From Actinomycetales bacterium (GTDB taxonomy: Bacteria; Actinomycetota; Actinomycetes; Actinomycetales; Dermabacteraceae): DNA of 7,117 nt. The translations under genes were made by a program, and so were the position numbers. The stretch lies in assembly GCA_012799425.1 (NCBI GenBank), contig JAAZLF010000750.1, forward strand, positions 1-7,117, written 5' to 3'. The first letter of the stretch is position 1, and each line of letters begins with the position of its first letter. Shown here piece after piece: positions 1 to 5,801 of this stretch. Below the pieces are notes generated by a model. That model saw only the letters and a program-made list of their open reading frames with translations, was not told the origin of the DNA and did not search any database.

Positions 1-141
1 CAGGGCGAACCCGCCGGCCAGCACCCCGGCCTTCTCGAGCTCCGCGTCGAAGGCCATGAACTCCTCTGGGTCGGGGCCCTGCTCGCCCTCCCCACAGCGG
101 TCATCGGCCAGGTTCCCCATCAACAGCAGCACGTACTTCAT
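1..141 (-). CDS. YciI/DGPF-domain-like protein, N-terminal 47 residues, cut by window edge
   Basis: The reverse strand from 141 reads MKYVLLLMGN, then an acidic stretch, then EEFMAFDAELEKAGVLAGG, and is still open at base 1. A short first beta strand of the type MKYxLL, followed by a helix around a conserved xFxxEL pattern and a glycine-rich turn (AGVLAGG), is the usual beginning of YCII-related (DGPF) proteins. These are about 100-140-residue ferredoxin-fold proteins of mostly unknown role, often encoded beside ECF sigma factors. The ATG at 141 is supported by GAGGGAG (148-154 on the reverse strand) with a 6-base spacer. The C-terminal half and any sigma-factor neighbour lie outside the window, so function cannot be judged. 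The gap to the upstream hydrolase gene is 180 bp, so separate transcription is likely. The family call is by motif impression, moderately sure. Confidence 0.7.
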   Translation of the reverse strand, partial: MKYVLLLMGNLADDRCGEGEQGPDPEEFMAFDAELEKAGVLAGGFAL

Positions 142-195
142 GGCGTTCTCCCTCATCGGATGCGACGACCGAGCCGTGCGGCCCGGACACCATCA

Positions 196-315
196 TGACG
201 AACGGGCGGGCCGGAAATCGACAGCCGGACCGGAATTCGTGTTCGATGACAGTGGGAGAAGGTCACCGTCGGCGGCATCGAGGGCTTCGCCGAGGACGTC
301 CTGAACCGCTGGTGA
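196..315 (+). pseudogene. Possible decayed C-terminal gene remnant with one frameshift
   Basis: Between the two minus-strand genes, the plus strand carries codons 250-315 that read QWEKVTVGGIEGFAEDVLNRW and then stop at 313-315. Most third positions are G or C and the peptide looks protein-like, but there is no start codon and an in-frame stop lies at 247-249. One frame over, 196-252 reads DERAGRKSTAGPEFVFDDS. Joining the two near 253-256 by removing one base gives a continuous PEFVFDDSGEKVTVGG segment. This would fit the tail of a gene that lost its front and then picked up a one-base insertion, ending 6 bp from the convergent hydrolase stop. I do not recognise the family. Chance is a serious alternative in GC-rich DNA, as is a sequencing error in a gene whose start I have missed. 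Confidence 0.3.
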
Positions 316-321
316 GCCGCC

Positions 322-888
322 TCAGCCCTCGCCGAGCACCTGCGCGGTGGTGCGCAGATCCACCTGCGGCGGGAACAGGCTCATGGTGTGCAGCGCCGGC
401 GGCCCGTTCTCCGCGGTCGAGTGGGCGACCGCGTCGGTGATCACGCTCAGGCGCACCCCGGCATCGGCCGCGGGCAGCACGGTGGAGATCACGCAGCAGT
501 CCGTCGTCACACCCGTGACCAGCAGGTGCGTGCGCGGGTTCTCCTCCCAGCCCACGCGCTGCGCCAGCTGCGGCCCCCACTTCCCGAACGTCGGCTCATC
601 GATCGTGGGATGGGCGGAGAGCCTCTGGGCCGCGTCCACCAGCTCGTAGCGCGGATCCTCCGGCGGGACGTCCGCGAAGGGCCAGGCCCGGTAGTAGTCG
701 CCCCACGCGGTGGCGCGATCGGCCGTGGGCAGCCAGCGGGTGACCAGCGTGCGCTCGGGGCCCACCGCCGCCGCGAGACGCGCGATGTTCTCCATCGCGG
801 GCGGGAAGAACGGCGAGCACCACTCGGAGGCCGGATCGGCGAAGATCCGCTGCGGGTCGACGATCAGCAGCCAGGGGGCGGTGCTCAT
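322..888 (-). CDS. Isochorismatase-family cysteine hydrolase (188 aa)
   Basis: This is a soluble cytoplasmic hydrolase of the isochorismatase/cysteine amidohydrolase fold, which cleaves amides, carbamoyl groups or vinyl ethers. The catalytic Asp is D11 in LLIVDPQ, the catalytic Lys is probably K103 in TFGKWGPQL, and the nucleophile is C132 in GVTTDCCV, where V127-T128 would be the usual cis-peptide. The length of 188 residues is normal for the family. The metal-binding DxHxxxxH cluster of nicotinamidases is not visible in the region after LVTRW, which argues against a PncA role. The ATG at 888 overlaps the permease stop in an ATGA arrangement, and AGGAG lies 8 bases upstream inside the permease gene, so translation is probably coupled. 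The context suggests it hydrolyses what the permease imports. Ureidoacrylate-, biuret- or N-carbamoyl-type amidase activity is possible, but the substrate cannot be read from the sequence. Confidence 0.88.
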   Translation of the reverse strand: MSTAPWLLIVDPQRIFADPASEWCSPFFPPAMENIARLAAAVGPERTLVTRWLPTADRATAWGDYYRAWPFADVPPEDPRYELVDAAQRLSAHPTIDEPTFGKWGPQLAQRVGWEENPRTHLLVTGVTTDCCVISTVLPAADAGVRLSVITDAVAHSTAENGPPALHTMSLFPPQVDLRTTAQVLGEG

Positions 889-2357
889 GCGCCCCTCTCC
901 TGCCGGCGGATCGTCCCGCGCCGCGCCACGACCGTCACCGCGAAGCCGAGCACCAGCGCGAGCAGCACCCCGATGTTGGAGGAGGCCCAGTTGGTGTCCG
1001 TGAGCCCGAACGCGTCCAGCAGGTAGCCCTGCCAGTTGTTCCACGGGGCGGCGTCGGCGTCGGAGTTCAGCACCAGGCCCCAGCCGAGCACCGAGGCGAC
1101 CGCCATGGTGATCAGCGAGGTCCAGTCGAAGGCGCCGTAGCGGCCGGTCGGGTCGAACAGGGCGCGCTCGTCATAGGCGGCGCGGCGCGAGAGCACATCG
1201 GCGATGAGGATCCCCGCCCAGGCGGCGATCGGCACGCCCAGGGTGATCAGGAAGCTCTGGAAGGGCCCGATGAAGCTGGTCGCGAAGAACGCCACCCAGA
1301 TGGTGCCGGCCGTGAGGATCAGCCCGTCGATCGCGGCGGCCGCCGGGCGGGGGATGCGGATGCCCAGGCTGATCAGGGTCAGGCCCGAGGAGTAGATGCC
1401 CAGCACCGCGCCGGAGACCAGGGTCAGCACCGCCACCAGCCAGAACGGGATCAGCGCCCACAGCGGCAGGATCGAGATCAGCGCCCCGATCGGATCGCCG
1501 CCGATCGCCTCGTTCAGCGCGGGATCCGAGCCGGCCAGCAGCAGGCCGAAGATCACCAGCACCACCGGCGCGGCGGCCCCGCCCACGGTGTTCCACAGCA
1601 CGATCGAGCCGTCGGACGCGGAGCGCTTCTGGTACCTCGACCAGTCCGCGGCGATGTTGATCCACCCCAGGCCGAAACCGGTCATCACCATCACCAGAGC
1701 GCCGATCATCGCCTGCGGCGAGCCGTGCGGCATCGAGACCACGGCCTGCCAGTCGATGTGCGGGATCGTGAGGATCATGAACAGGATCGTCATCGCGCCG
1801 GTCGCCCAGGTCAGGATCGACTGCATGCGCATGATGGTGTGGTAGCCCAGCACGCTCGCGCCGACGATCAGGGCGGCGATGAGGATCGCGGCGATCACCG
1901 TGACCGCGGTGCCCGAGGCGATCCCCAGCACGTCGAACACGGTGGCGGTGGCGAGCACCGCGGAGATCGCCAGCACCGTCTCCCAGCCGATCGAGGTCAG
2001 CCACGACACCACGCCGGGCACCTTCTGCCCGTGCACCCCGAAGGCGGCGCGCGAGAGCACCATGGTGGGCACGCTGCCGCGCTTGCCGGCGATCGCGACC
2101 AGACCGCACAGCAGGAAGCTGATCACGATGCCGATCACCGCCACGACCGTGGCCTGCACGAAGCTGATGCCGAAGCCGATCAGGTAGGAGCCGTAGCTCA
2201 TCCCGAACACGGAGACGTTCGCGGCGAACCACGGCCAGATAAGGTCCCGCGGCTTCGCGGTGCGCTCCGACTCGGCGATGATCTCGATGCCGGCGGTCTC
2301 GATGACGCCGAGGCCGCCGATCGGGGCGGTGGCAGGACGGTTCTCGGGTGAGGTCAT
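885..2357 (-). CDS. NCS1-family purine/cytosine-type permease (490 aa)
   Basis: This is an integral membrane transporter of the nucleobase:cation symporter-1 family, normally about 12 helices and 420-500 residues, importing cytosine, purines, hydantoins, allantoin or related compounds with Na+ or H+. The WPWFAANVSVFGMSYGSY segment (residues 41-58) is the typical first helix with its substrate-site aromatic residues. GxIxxAADWSRY (231-241) matches the conserved helix-6/loop DxSRY motif. Further hydrophobic helices run to about residue 478, and a basic tail ends the protein. A start at 2357 is chosen because GGAG (2363-2366) lies 5 bases upstream and the N-terminus then begins MTSPENRP, a normal hydrophilic lead-in; the frame stays open upstream to 2432 without a better site. 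It is first in an operon with the hydrolase, whose ATG overlaps the stop by 4 bp. The exact substrate is undetermined; calling it a cytosine permease would be over-precise. Confidence 0.9.
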   Translation of the reverse strand: MTSPENRPATAPIGGLGVIETAGIEIIAESERTAKPRDLIWPWFAANVSVFGMSYGSYLIGFGISFVQATVVAVIGIVISFLLCGLVAIAGKRGSVPTMVLSRAAFGVHGQKVPGVVSWLTSIGWETVLAISAVLATATVFDVLGIASGTAVTVIAAILIAALIVGASVLGYHTIMRMQSILTWATGAMTILFMILTIPHIDWQAVVSMPHGSPQAMIGALVMVMTGFGLGWINIAADWSRYQKRSASDGSIVLWNTVGGAAAPVVLVIFGLLLAGSDPALNEAIGGDPIGALISILPLWALIPFWLVAVLTLVSGAVLGIYSSGLTLISLGIRIPRPAAAAIDGLILTAGTIWVAFFATSFIGPFQSFLITLGVPIAAWAGILIADVLSRRAAYDERALFDPTGRYGAFDWTSLITMAVASVLGWGLVLNSDADAAPWNNWQGYLLDAFGLTDTNWASSNIGVLLALVLGFAVTVVARRGTIRRQERGA

Positions 2358-2398
2358 GACAGCTCCGTGGAGGAGAGAGGGCCCGCTGGGCCCGGACA

Positions 2399-2436
2399 GT
2401 GGGAAGACTCGGACTGCCTCGCAGTCTCCCACGAGT
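2399..2436 (-). promoter_or_regulatory. Nested and crossing inverted repeats in permease leader
   Basis: In plus-strand order the arms are GTGGGA (2399-2404), ACTCG (2407-2411), GACTGC (2412-2417), loop CTC, GCAGTC (2421-2426), TCCCAC (2427-2432) and CGAGT (2432-2436). The inner hairpin GACTGC/GCAGTC is perfect with a 3-base loop. It can be closed either by ACTCG/CGAGT or by GTGGGA/TCCCAC, and these two closing helices cross each other apart from one shared base. The element sits 42-79 bases upstream of the permease ATG, so it may be a structured 5' leader RNA or a DNA operator. A third perfect pairing, GGGCCC-GCT-GGGCCC (2379-2393), lies between it and the ribosome binding site. Confidence 0.45.
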
Positions 2437-2468
2437 GCATGTCCTTGTGACAGGAAGGGTGCGGCGGC

Positions 2469-2494
2469 GGGAGCGGGAAGGGGGCGGGAACGGG
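2469..2494 (+). promoter_or_regulatory. G-quadruplex-type G-run cluster
   Basis: Five runs of three or more guanines occur on the plus strand at 2469-2471, 2475-2477, 2480-2484, 2486-2488 and 2492-2494, separated by loops of only 1-3 bases. This satisfies the standard four-run G-quadruplex pattern with one run to spare. It ends 2 bases before the candidate -10 TAGGAT of the FUSC gene and so fills the -35/spacer region of that promoter. Folding in vivo is not shown by sequence. Confidence 0.45.
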
Positions 2495-2561
2495 AATAGG
2501 ATGCGGAGCATCGCCGCCACCACAGCAGGGACGGTCCGCGGCCGGCGCCGCGGTGCCGTCC

Positions 2562-2569
2562 GGAAGGAG
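2562..2569 (+). promoter_or_regulatory. Ribosome binding site deciding the FUSC start
   Basis: GGAAGGAG ends 4 bases before the GTG at 2574. An in-frame GTG at 2553 lies upstream of this Shine-Dalgarno sequence and has no comparable site, so 2574 is the better start. Confidence 0.75.
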
Positions 2570-2573
2570 AGCC

Positions 2574-3677
2574 GTGCGCTCAGCACCCGCCAGGATCGGA
2601 CCCACGGTCAAGCGCATGGTGAGCCTCGGGCCCTCCCGCGTGGACCACATCCCCGCCTTCCGCATCGCGACAGGGCTGGCGATCCCGCTGCTGGTGCTGC
2701 TCGCGACCGGTCGCGTGGAGTGGGCGATGTACGTCGGCTTCGGCGCCTTCACCGGCATCTACTCCAAGTACGAGCCCACCCGCCTGCGCTTTCGCCGGCA
2801 GTCCCTCGCGGGGGCGATGCTCACCCTGTGCGTGACCCTCGGCGCGACCCTCGCCCAGCTCGGCGAGCACCTCGATCCGCTCCTCGAGTCCTGGACGGCG
2901 CTGCTGGTGGGCGCGGCGGTCGCGGGGGCCACCGCGACCTTCGTGCTCTTCCACGGGCTGAAGCCCGGCGGGGCGATCTTCCCGCTGTTCGCCGTCGCCG
3001 CCGTCGGTGCCGCCCCGCCGGCCGCCCCGATCTGGGTCGCCTTCCTGATCTCCGGCGCCTGTGCGGCGCTGTGCGTGGGGCTGGGGCTGCTCGGCCACTG
3101 GGCCGGGGAGCGGCACCCGGGCGCCGAGGTGGATCCGCCGCGCGAGCGCTGGAGCCGCAGCCAGCTCGCCTCCGAGTTCGGGTGCTTCACGCTCGCTGCG
3201 GCGATCGCCGGGATGCTGGGCCTCGCCTCCGGGCTGCCCTTCCCGTACTGGGCGCAGATCGCGGCGATCGCGCTGCTCTCCGCCCCGGGACGCACCCTGC
3301 AGGTCGAACGTGGCCTGCACCGCGTGATCGGCACATCCCTCGGTGTGATCACCACCGCGTTCCTGCTGTCCTTCCCCAGCGAGCCCTGGCAGCTGGTGGT
3401 GTGGGTGGTGGTGCTGCAGTTCCTCGCCGAGATGTACGTGATGCGCAACTACGCCTTCGCCCTGCTGTTCATCACCCCGCTCGCGCTGCTGATGGTGCAG
3501 CTCGCCCATCCCCAGCCCGTCGGCCCCACCCTCGAGGCGCGCGTGCTCGAGACCGCGATCGGTGTGGTGGTGGGCATCGCGGTGGTCGTCGCCGCGGCGC
3601 TGTGGGACCGAGGGGCGAGGCGCAGGGCAGCGCTCACGCGCGGCCAGGCGCCACCGGTCGCGGCGGACGAGCGGTGA
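2574..3677 (+). CDS. FUSC-family (fusaric acid resistance-like) integral membrane protein, 367 aa
   Basis: The protein is a two-half membrane protein. Hydrophobic helices lie at roughly residues 31-45, 49-63, 79-95, 107-127, 134-147 and 153-174. After a hydrophilic linker (177-200) a second set follows at 203-220, 225-236, 251-266, 272-287, 293-310 and 325-344. The stretch GLHRVIGTSLGVI (247-259), followed by RNYAFALLFITPLALLM (291-307) and a closing ETAIGVVVGI helix, is the characteristic C-terminal pattern of FUSC/aromatic-acid exporter-like domains (FUSC_2). The family is associated with efflux of aromatic acids or other small compounds, but many members are uncharacterised, so a substrate should not be assigned. 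A GTG start is used, with an excellent Shine-Dalgarno sequence. It is transcribed divergently from the permease and ends 10 bp from the convergent 290-aa gene, with no clear terminator hairpin between them. Confidence 0.85.
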   Translation: MRSAPARIGPTVKRMVSLGPSRVDHIPAFRIATGLAIPLLVLLATGRVEWAMYVGFGAFTGIYSKYEPTRLRFRRQSLAGAMLTLCVTLGATLAQLGEHLDPLLESWTALLVGAAVAGATATFVLFHGLKPGGAIFPLFAVAAVGAAPPAAPIWVAFLISGACAALCVGLGLLGHWAGERHPGAEVDPPRERWSRSQLASEFGCFTLAAAIAGMLGLASGLPFPYWAQIAAIALLSAPGRTLQVERGLHRVIGTSLGVITTAFLLSFPSEPWQLVVWVVVLQFLAEMYVMRNYAFALLFITPLALLMVQLAHPQPVGPTLEARVLETAIGVVVGIAVVVAAALWDRGARRRAALTRGQAPPVAADER

Positions 3678-3687
3678 CCGGCGCCGC

Positions 3688-4560
3688 TCAGCTCTGCGCC
3701 GTCGCGTCCTCGCCCTCGTCCTCGCCGTCGGCCTCGGCGCGCGGCAGCATCGTGTCGATCACGGCGAGCAGCGTCTCGGGGGAGACGGCAGAGATCTGCA
3801 CGGCCCGCGTGGGCGAGGGTTCGCTGTCCAGCGCTCCGTTGTCGAGCACCTGCACCTGAGCGGAGGTCGCCGCGATCGTGGCCCGGCGCCCGCCCTCGTC
3901 GGCCACCGCGGTGAGCACGGTCAGCGCGCGGGTGTCGTCGACGTCGAAGCTCGCGACAGCCTCCTGGAGCGCCATCGACTGCGGCTCGCCGTCGGCGTCC
4001 GCGACCTCGAACGGATCCGCGAAGCGCTGGATCCGCGCGGCCACGGCATCGAGATGCGGCACGCTGAAGTGGTGGAAGCCGTCCACGGTGATGTACTCCT
4101 CGAGCACGCCGGAGCGGGGGAAGAAGTAGTGGGCGAGGGTGGTGGTGCCGCCCTCGAGCGTCCGCTCGGAGGTGACCATGGCCTCCGGGATGCGGCGGAG
4201 GGTGACCACTCCCGCCAGTCGTCGGTCGAGCTGCACGGGACGCTGCGAGGGGTCCGCGCCGCCGGAGACCGCCTCCCCCTCCTCCTCCCGCTGCGCGGAT
4301 CCGGTGCGCACCATGCCCCGGGCCACGAGCGAGCGCAGCGCGGACGCGGCGGAGGTCTCCGCGTCCACGGCGTCCTGGGACAGGTACGGGCTGCCCAGGA
4401 TCTCGAGCGCCGAGAGGCCGTCCAGCGCCATGATCTCCTCGTCGGTGAGGACGATCAGCGGTTCCGGCTCCGCAGCGGTGCCGGCGAGCACCTCCATCGC
4501 CCCCAGCATGTCGCGCTCGGTGATGGTGGGCTCCATGGGGGACGGTGCGGTCTCGCTCAT
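3688..4560 (-). CDS. Unrecognised 290-aa soluble protein, partner candidate of the WXG100 protein
   Basis: I do not recognise a family. The protein has no signal peptide or membrane segment and is strongly acidic, ending in an EADGEDEGED tail (276-285). Residues 36-87 look like a compact helical unit (LIVLTDEEIMALDGLSALE, then ALRSLVARGMVRTG), reminiscent of a winged-helix half. Residues 110-175 look beta-rich (GVVTLRRI, TTTLAHYFF, VLEEYITVDGFHHFSVP), and residues 205-272 form another alpha/beta block. The ATG at 4560 has GGGAG 8 bases upstream. It lies 88 bp downstream of the WXG100 gene on the same strand, so the two are probably co-transcribed. In ESX loci such neighbours include EspG-type chaperones of about 250-300 residues and toxin immunity proteins; either role is an inference from position and size only. 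Codon use matches the surrounding genes. Confidence 0.75.
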   Translation of the reverse strand: MSETAPSPMEPTITERDMLGAMEVLAGTAAEPEPLIVLTDEEIMALDGLSALEILGSPYLSQDAVDAETSAASALRSLVARGMVRTGSAQREEEGEAVSGGADPSQRPVQLDRRLAGVVTLRRIPEAMVTSERTLEGGTTTLAHYFFPRSGVLEEYITVDGFHHFSVPHLDAVAARIQRFADPFEVADADGEPQSMALQEAVASFDVDDTRALTVLTAVADEGGRRATIAATSAQVQVLDNGALDSEPSPTRAVQISAVSPETLLAVIDTMLPRAEADGEDEGEDATAQS

Positions 4561-4606
4561 GCTCGTGGCTCCCTGAAGAGGTGTGGTCGGGATGGGGGAG
4601 GAGGTG

Positions 4607-4650
4607 CGGGCTCAGCGTCTCACGAGCCCGGCGGCGGGTCGCCGGGGCTC
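4607..4650 (-). terminator. Competing hairpins between WXG100 gene and its downstream partner
   Basis: Read on the minus strand, GAGCC-C-CGGCG (4650-4640) can pair with CGCCG-GGCTC (4633-4624), a 10-bp stem with one bulged C and a 6-base loop that begins inside the TGA stop of the WXG100 gene. The segment CGGGCTC (4630-4624) can instead pair with GAGCCCG (4613-4607) across a 10-base loop. The two stems share one strand and exclude each other. There is no U-tract, so a classical intrinsic terminator is not supported. Partial termination, transcript processing or attenuation before the 290-aa gene is possible. Confidence 0.4.
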
Positions 4651-5716
4651 AGAAGCCGAGGGCCCCGGTGAGACCGTTCCAGCCGTCGCTGATCGCGTCT
4701 CCGACGGCGCCGACGCCCTCGGAGACGGCGTCCGCGGTCGAGCTCCAGGCGTCCGCGGCGGTCGCGGAGATGGAGTCCCAGTTGTCGTAGACCATCCTGC
4801 CGAGGTCGGCGACCGCCGCTCCTCCGGAGATGATCGCTCCCGCGGCCATCAGCGGCCCGCCGACGATGGCACCGACACCGGTCGCGGACATCGCGCCGCC
4901 GGCGAGCATCAGCCCACCGCCGACCATGTTCGCCCCGCCGGTGACGGCGCTGAAAGTGTCCCCGTTGCGGATCCCCTGGATCATCTGGTGACCGCCGAAT
5001 CCGATGTCGAGGACGGGCAGAGCCTTGCCGACCCAGGGAGCGGCCTTCGTGAGGAAGGGCATCGCATCCCCGGCCCAGCGCGCCGCATCGTCGACGAACC
5101 CGAAGAAGTTCGTGGTGCCGAACCCGGTGGGCACGCCGAGCTTGCCGAGCAGCTTGCCGGCGAGGCCGCTGAACTCCTTGCCCGTGGCGAACGCGGCCTC
5201 GGTCATCTTCTTGCCGTACATCCAGGTGCCCCCGGCGAGCTGGAAGATGTCCTCGGCGCCGTTGAGGAATCTCGCCGAGCTGCGGATGTCGGTGACGATG
5301 TCCCAGACCTTCTTGCCCTTGGAGAAGAGGCTCTGGAACGTGTTGTAGACCCCCAGGCCACCCGTCACGCGGTCCCACAGGGACGGTTCCCCGTCGCCCG
5401 AGCCGTCGCCGCCCGAACCTCCTGAGCCGCCGCCTCCGGCGCCGTCGGCCCCGGAGGCCCCGTCCTGCTCCTCGGCGTGCTGCTCGAGCTCGGCGGCCCG
5501 ACCGAGGGACAGCTCCGTGAGCTGCGCGAACAGGGGCGCCGTCCGCGAGGACCAGGAGGAGCGGAAGGAGTCCGCGTCGGGACCGCGCCAGATGCTCTCG
5601 TCCATCACCGCAGGCTCGAGCCGCTCACGCAGCTCGGCCAGCGACTGCGCGCGGGTGCGCAGCAGGTCGCTGTGGCTCCGCACCTGCTCGGTGTCGGCCC
5701 CCTGGAAACCGCTCAT
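4649..5716 (-). CDS. WXG100-domain protein with glycine-zipper hydrophobic C-terminal region, putative type VII secretion substrate (355 aa)
   Basis: Residues 1-83 resemble a WXG100 helical hairpin: a helix with spaced hydrophobics (VRSHSDLLRTRAQSLAELRE), a W-R-G turn at 43-45 followed by DADSFRSSW, then a second helix (LFAQLTELSLGRAAELEQHAEE). A Gly/Ser/Asp linker (85-110) follows. Residues 112-253 are mixed with aromatic and basic stretches (LFSKGKKVWDI, TWMYGKKMTEAAF). Residues 254-306 form a long hydrophobic stretch with very many glycines, including GxxxG spacings such as G282/G286. Ordinary WXG100 proteins are about 100 residues, so this is an extended effector-like form. Known LXG/WXG effectors use the N-terminal module for export through the EccC/EssC machinery. 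A YxxxD match (YDNWD, 310-314) exists but is far from the hairpin. The ATG at 5716 is chosen because it puts the helix close to the N-terminus; its ribosome site is only G-rich. A membrane-acting toxin or an envelope-associated protein are both possible. Confidence 0.8.
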   Translation of the reverse strand: MSGFQGADTEQVRSHSDLLRTRAQSLAELRERLEPAVMDESIWRGPDADSFRSSWSSRTAPLFAQLTELSLGRAAELEQHAEEQDGASGADGAGGGGSGGSGGDGSGDGEPSLWDRVTGGLGVYNTFQSLFSKGKKVWDIVTDIRSSARFLNGAEDIFQLAGGTWMYGKKMTEAAFATGKEFSGLAGKLLGKLGVPTGFGTTNFFGFVDDAARWAGDAMPFLTKAAPWVGKALPVLDIGFGGHQMIQGIRNGDTFSAVTGGANMVGGGLMLAGGAMSATGVGAIVGGPLMAAGAIISGGAAVADLGRMVYDNWDSISATAADAWSSTADAVSEGVGAVGDAISDGWNGLTGALGF

Positions 5717-5753
5717 GAACGCCCCGCCTCGTTGGATCCGTGTGTTCTGCTCG

Positions 5754-5768
5754 GGTGCCCCCGGCACC
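5754..5768. repeat. Short inverted repeat at predicted WXG100 transcript start
   Basis: GGTGCC (5754-5759) and GGCACC (5763-5768) are perfect inverted arms with a CCC spacer. The element starts about one base downstream of the predicted minus-strand transcription start, so it could be a 5'-end stem-loop of the mRNA or a second operator half. Confidence 0.4.
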
Positions 5769-5801
5769 GCTGCTCACCGTAGAGAACTTGTGAGGCGAGG
5801 G

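Larger units (their letters stand above)
2358..2573. promoter_or_regulatory. Divergent control region between permease and FUSC genes
   Basis: These 216 bases must hold the promoters of both divergent genes. On the plus strand TAGGAT at 2497-2502 fits the actinobacterial -10 pattern TAnnnT and would start transcription near 2509, giving a leader of about 65 bases to the GTG at 2574; no good -35 is present. On the minus strand no convincing -10 was found, although the leader nearest the permease is rich in inverted repeats (see the separate entries). No coding sequence is supported here. The region is low in A+T throughout except around 2439-2455. Confidence 0.5.

Noticed and set aside
293..302. 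AGGACGTCCT palindrome
   Set aside because: Ten bases only and inside the putative gene remnant; not placed at any promoter, so not called an operator.
889..1044. Extended hydrolase start 52 codons further upstream
   Set aside because: The extension lies entirely inside the permease coding sequence in another frame. The start at 888 directly precedes the conserved LLIVDPQ strand and has AGGAG upstream.
1321..1980. Frequent GATC/CGATC words in the permease gene
   Set aside because: Explained by common Ile (ATC) and neighbouring GC-rich codons; no regular spacing was seen.
2358..2432. Extended permease start adding 25 residues upstream of 2357
   Set aside because: The added segment covers the structured leader and its hairpins and has no ribosome site at its start, while 2357 has GGAG at 5-base spacing and a normal hydrophilic N-terminus.
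1171..2586. Very long open frame on the minus strand overlapping the permease
   Set aside because: It is an Arg/His/Asp-rich shadow of the permease gene caused by high GC content; no recognisable domain.
3678..3687. Terminator between convergent FUSC and 290-aa genes
   Set aside because: Only 10 bases separate the stops and no stable stem with a T-tract is visible.
2399..3859. Long plus-strand frame overlapping the FUSC gene
   Set aside because: Arg/Pro/Gly-rich translation typical of an off-frame in GC-rich DNA; the FUSC frame has membrane helices and family motifs.
4588..4610. Another G-run cluster between the WXG100 and 290-aa genes
   Set aside because: Runs include only GG pairs between the larger ones, so it does not meet the four-run G3 pattern.
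3562..4671. Plus-strand frame opposite the 290-aa gene
   Set aside because: Composition dominated by Arg, Gly and His with no domain; the minus-strand frame has a balanced composition, good start and operon context.
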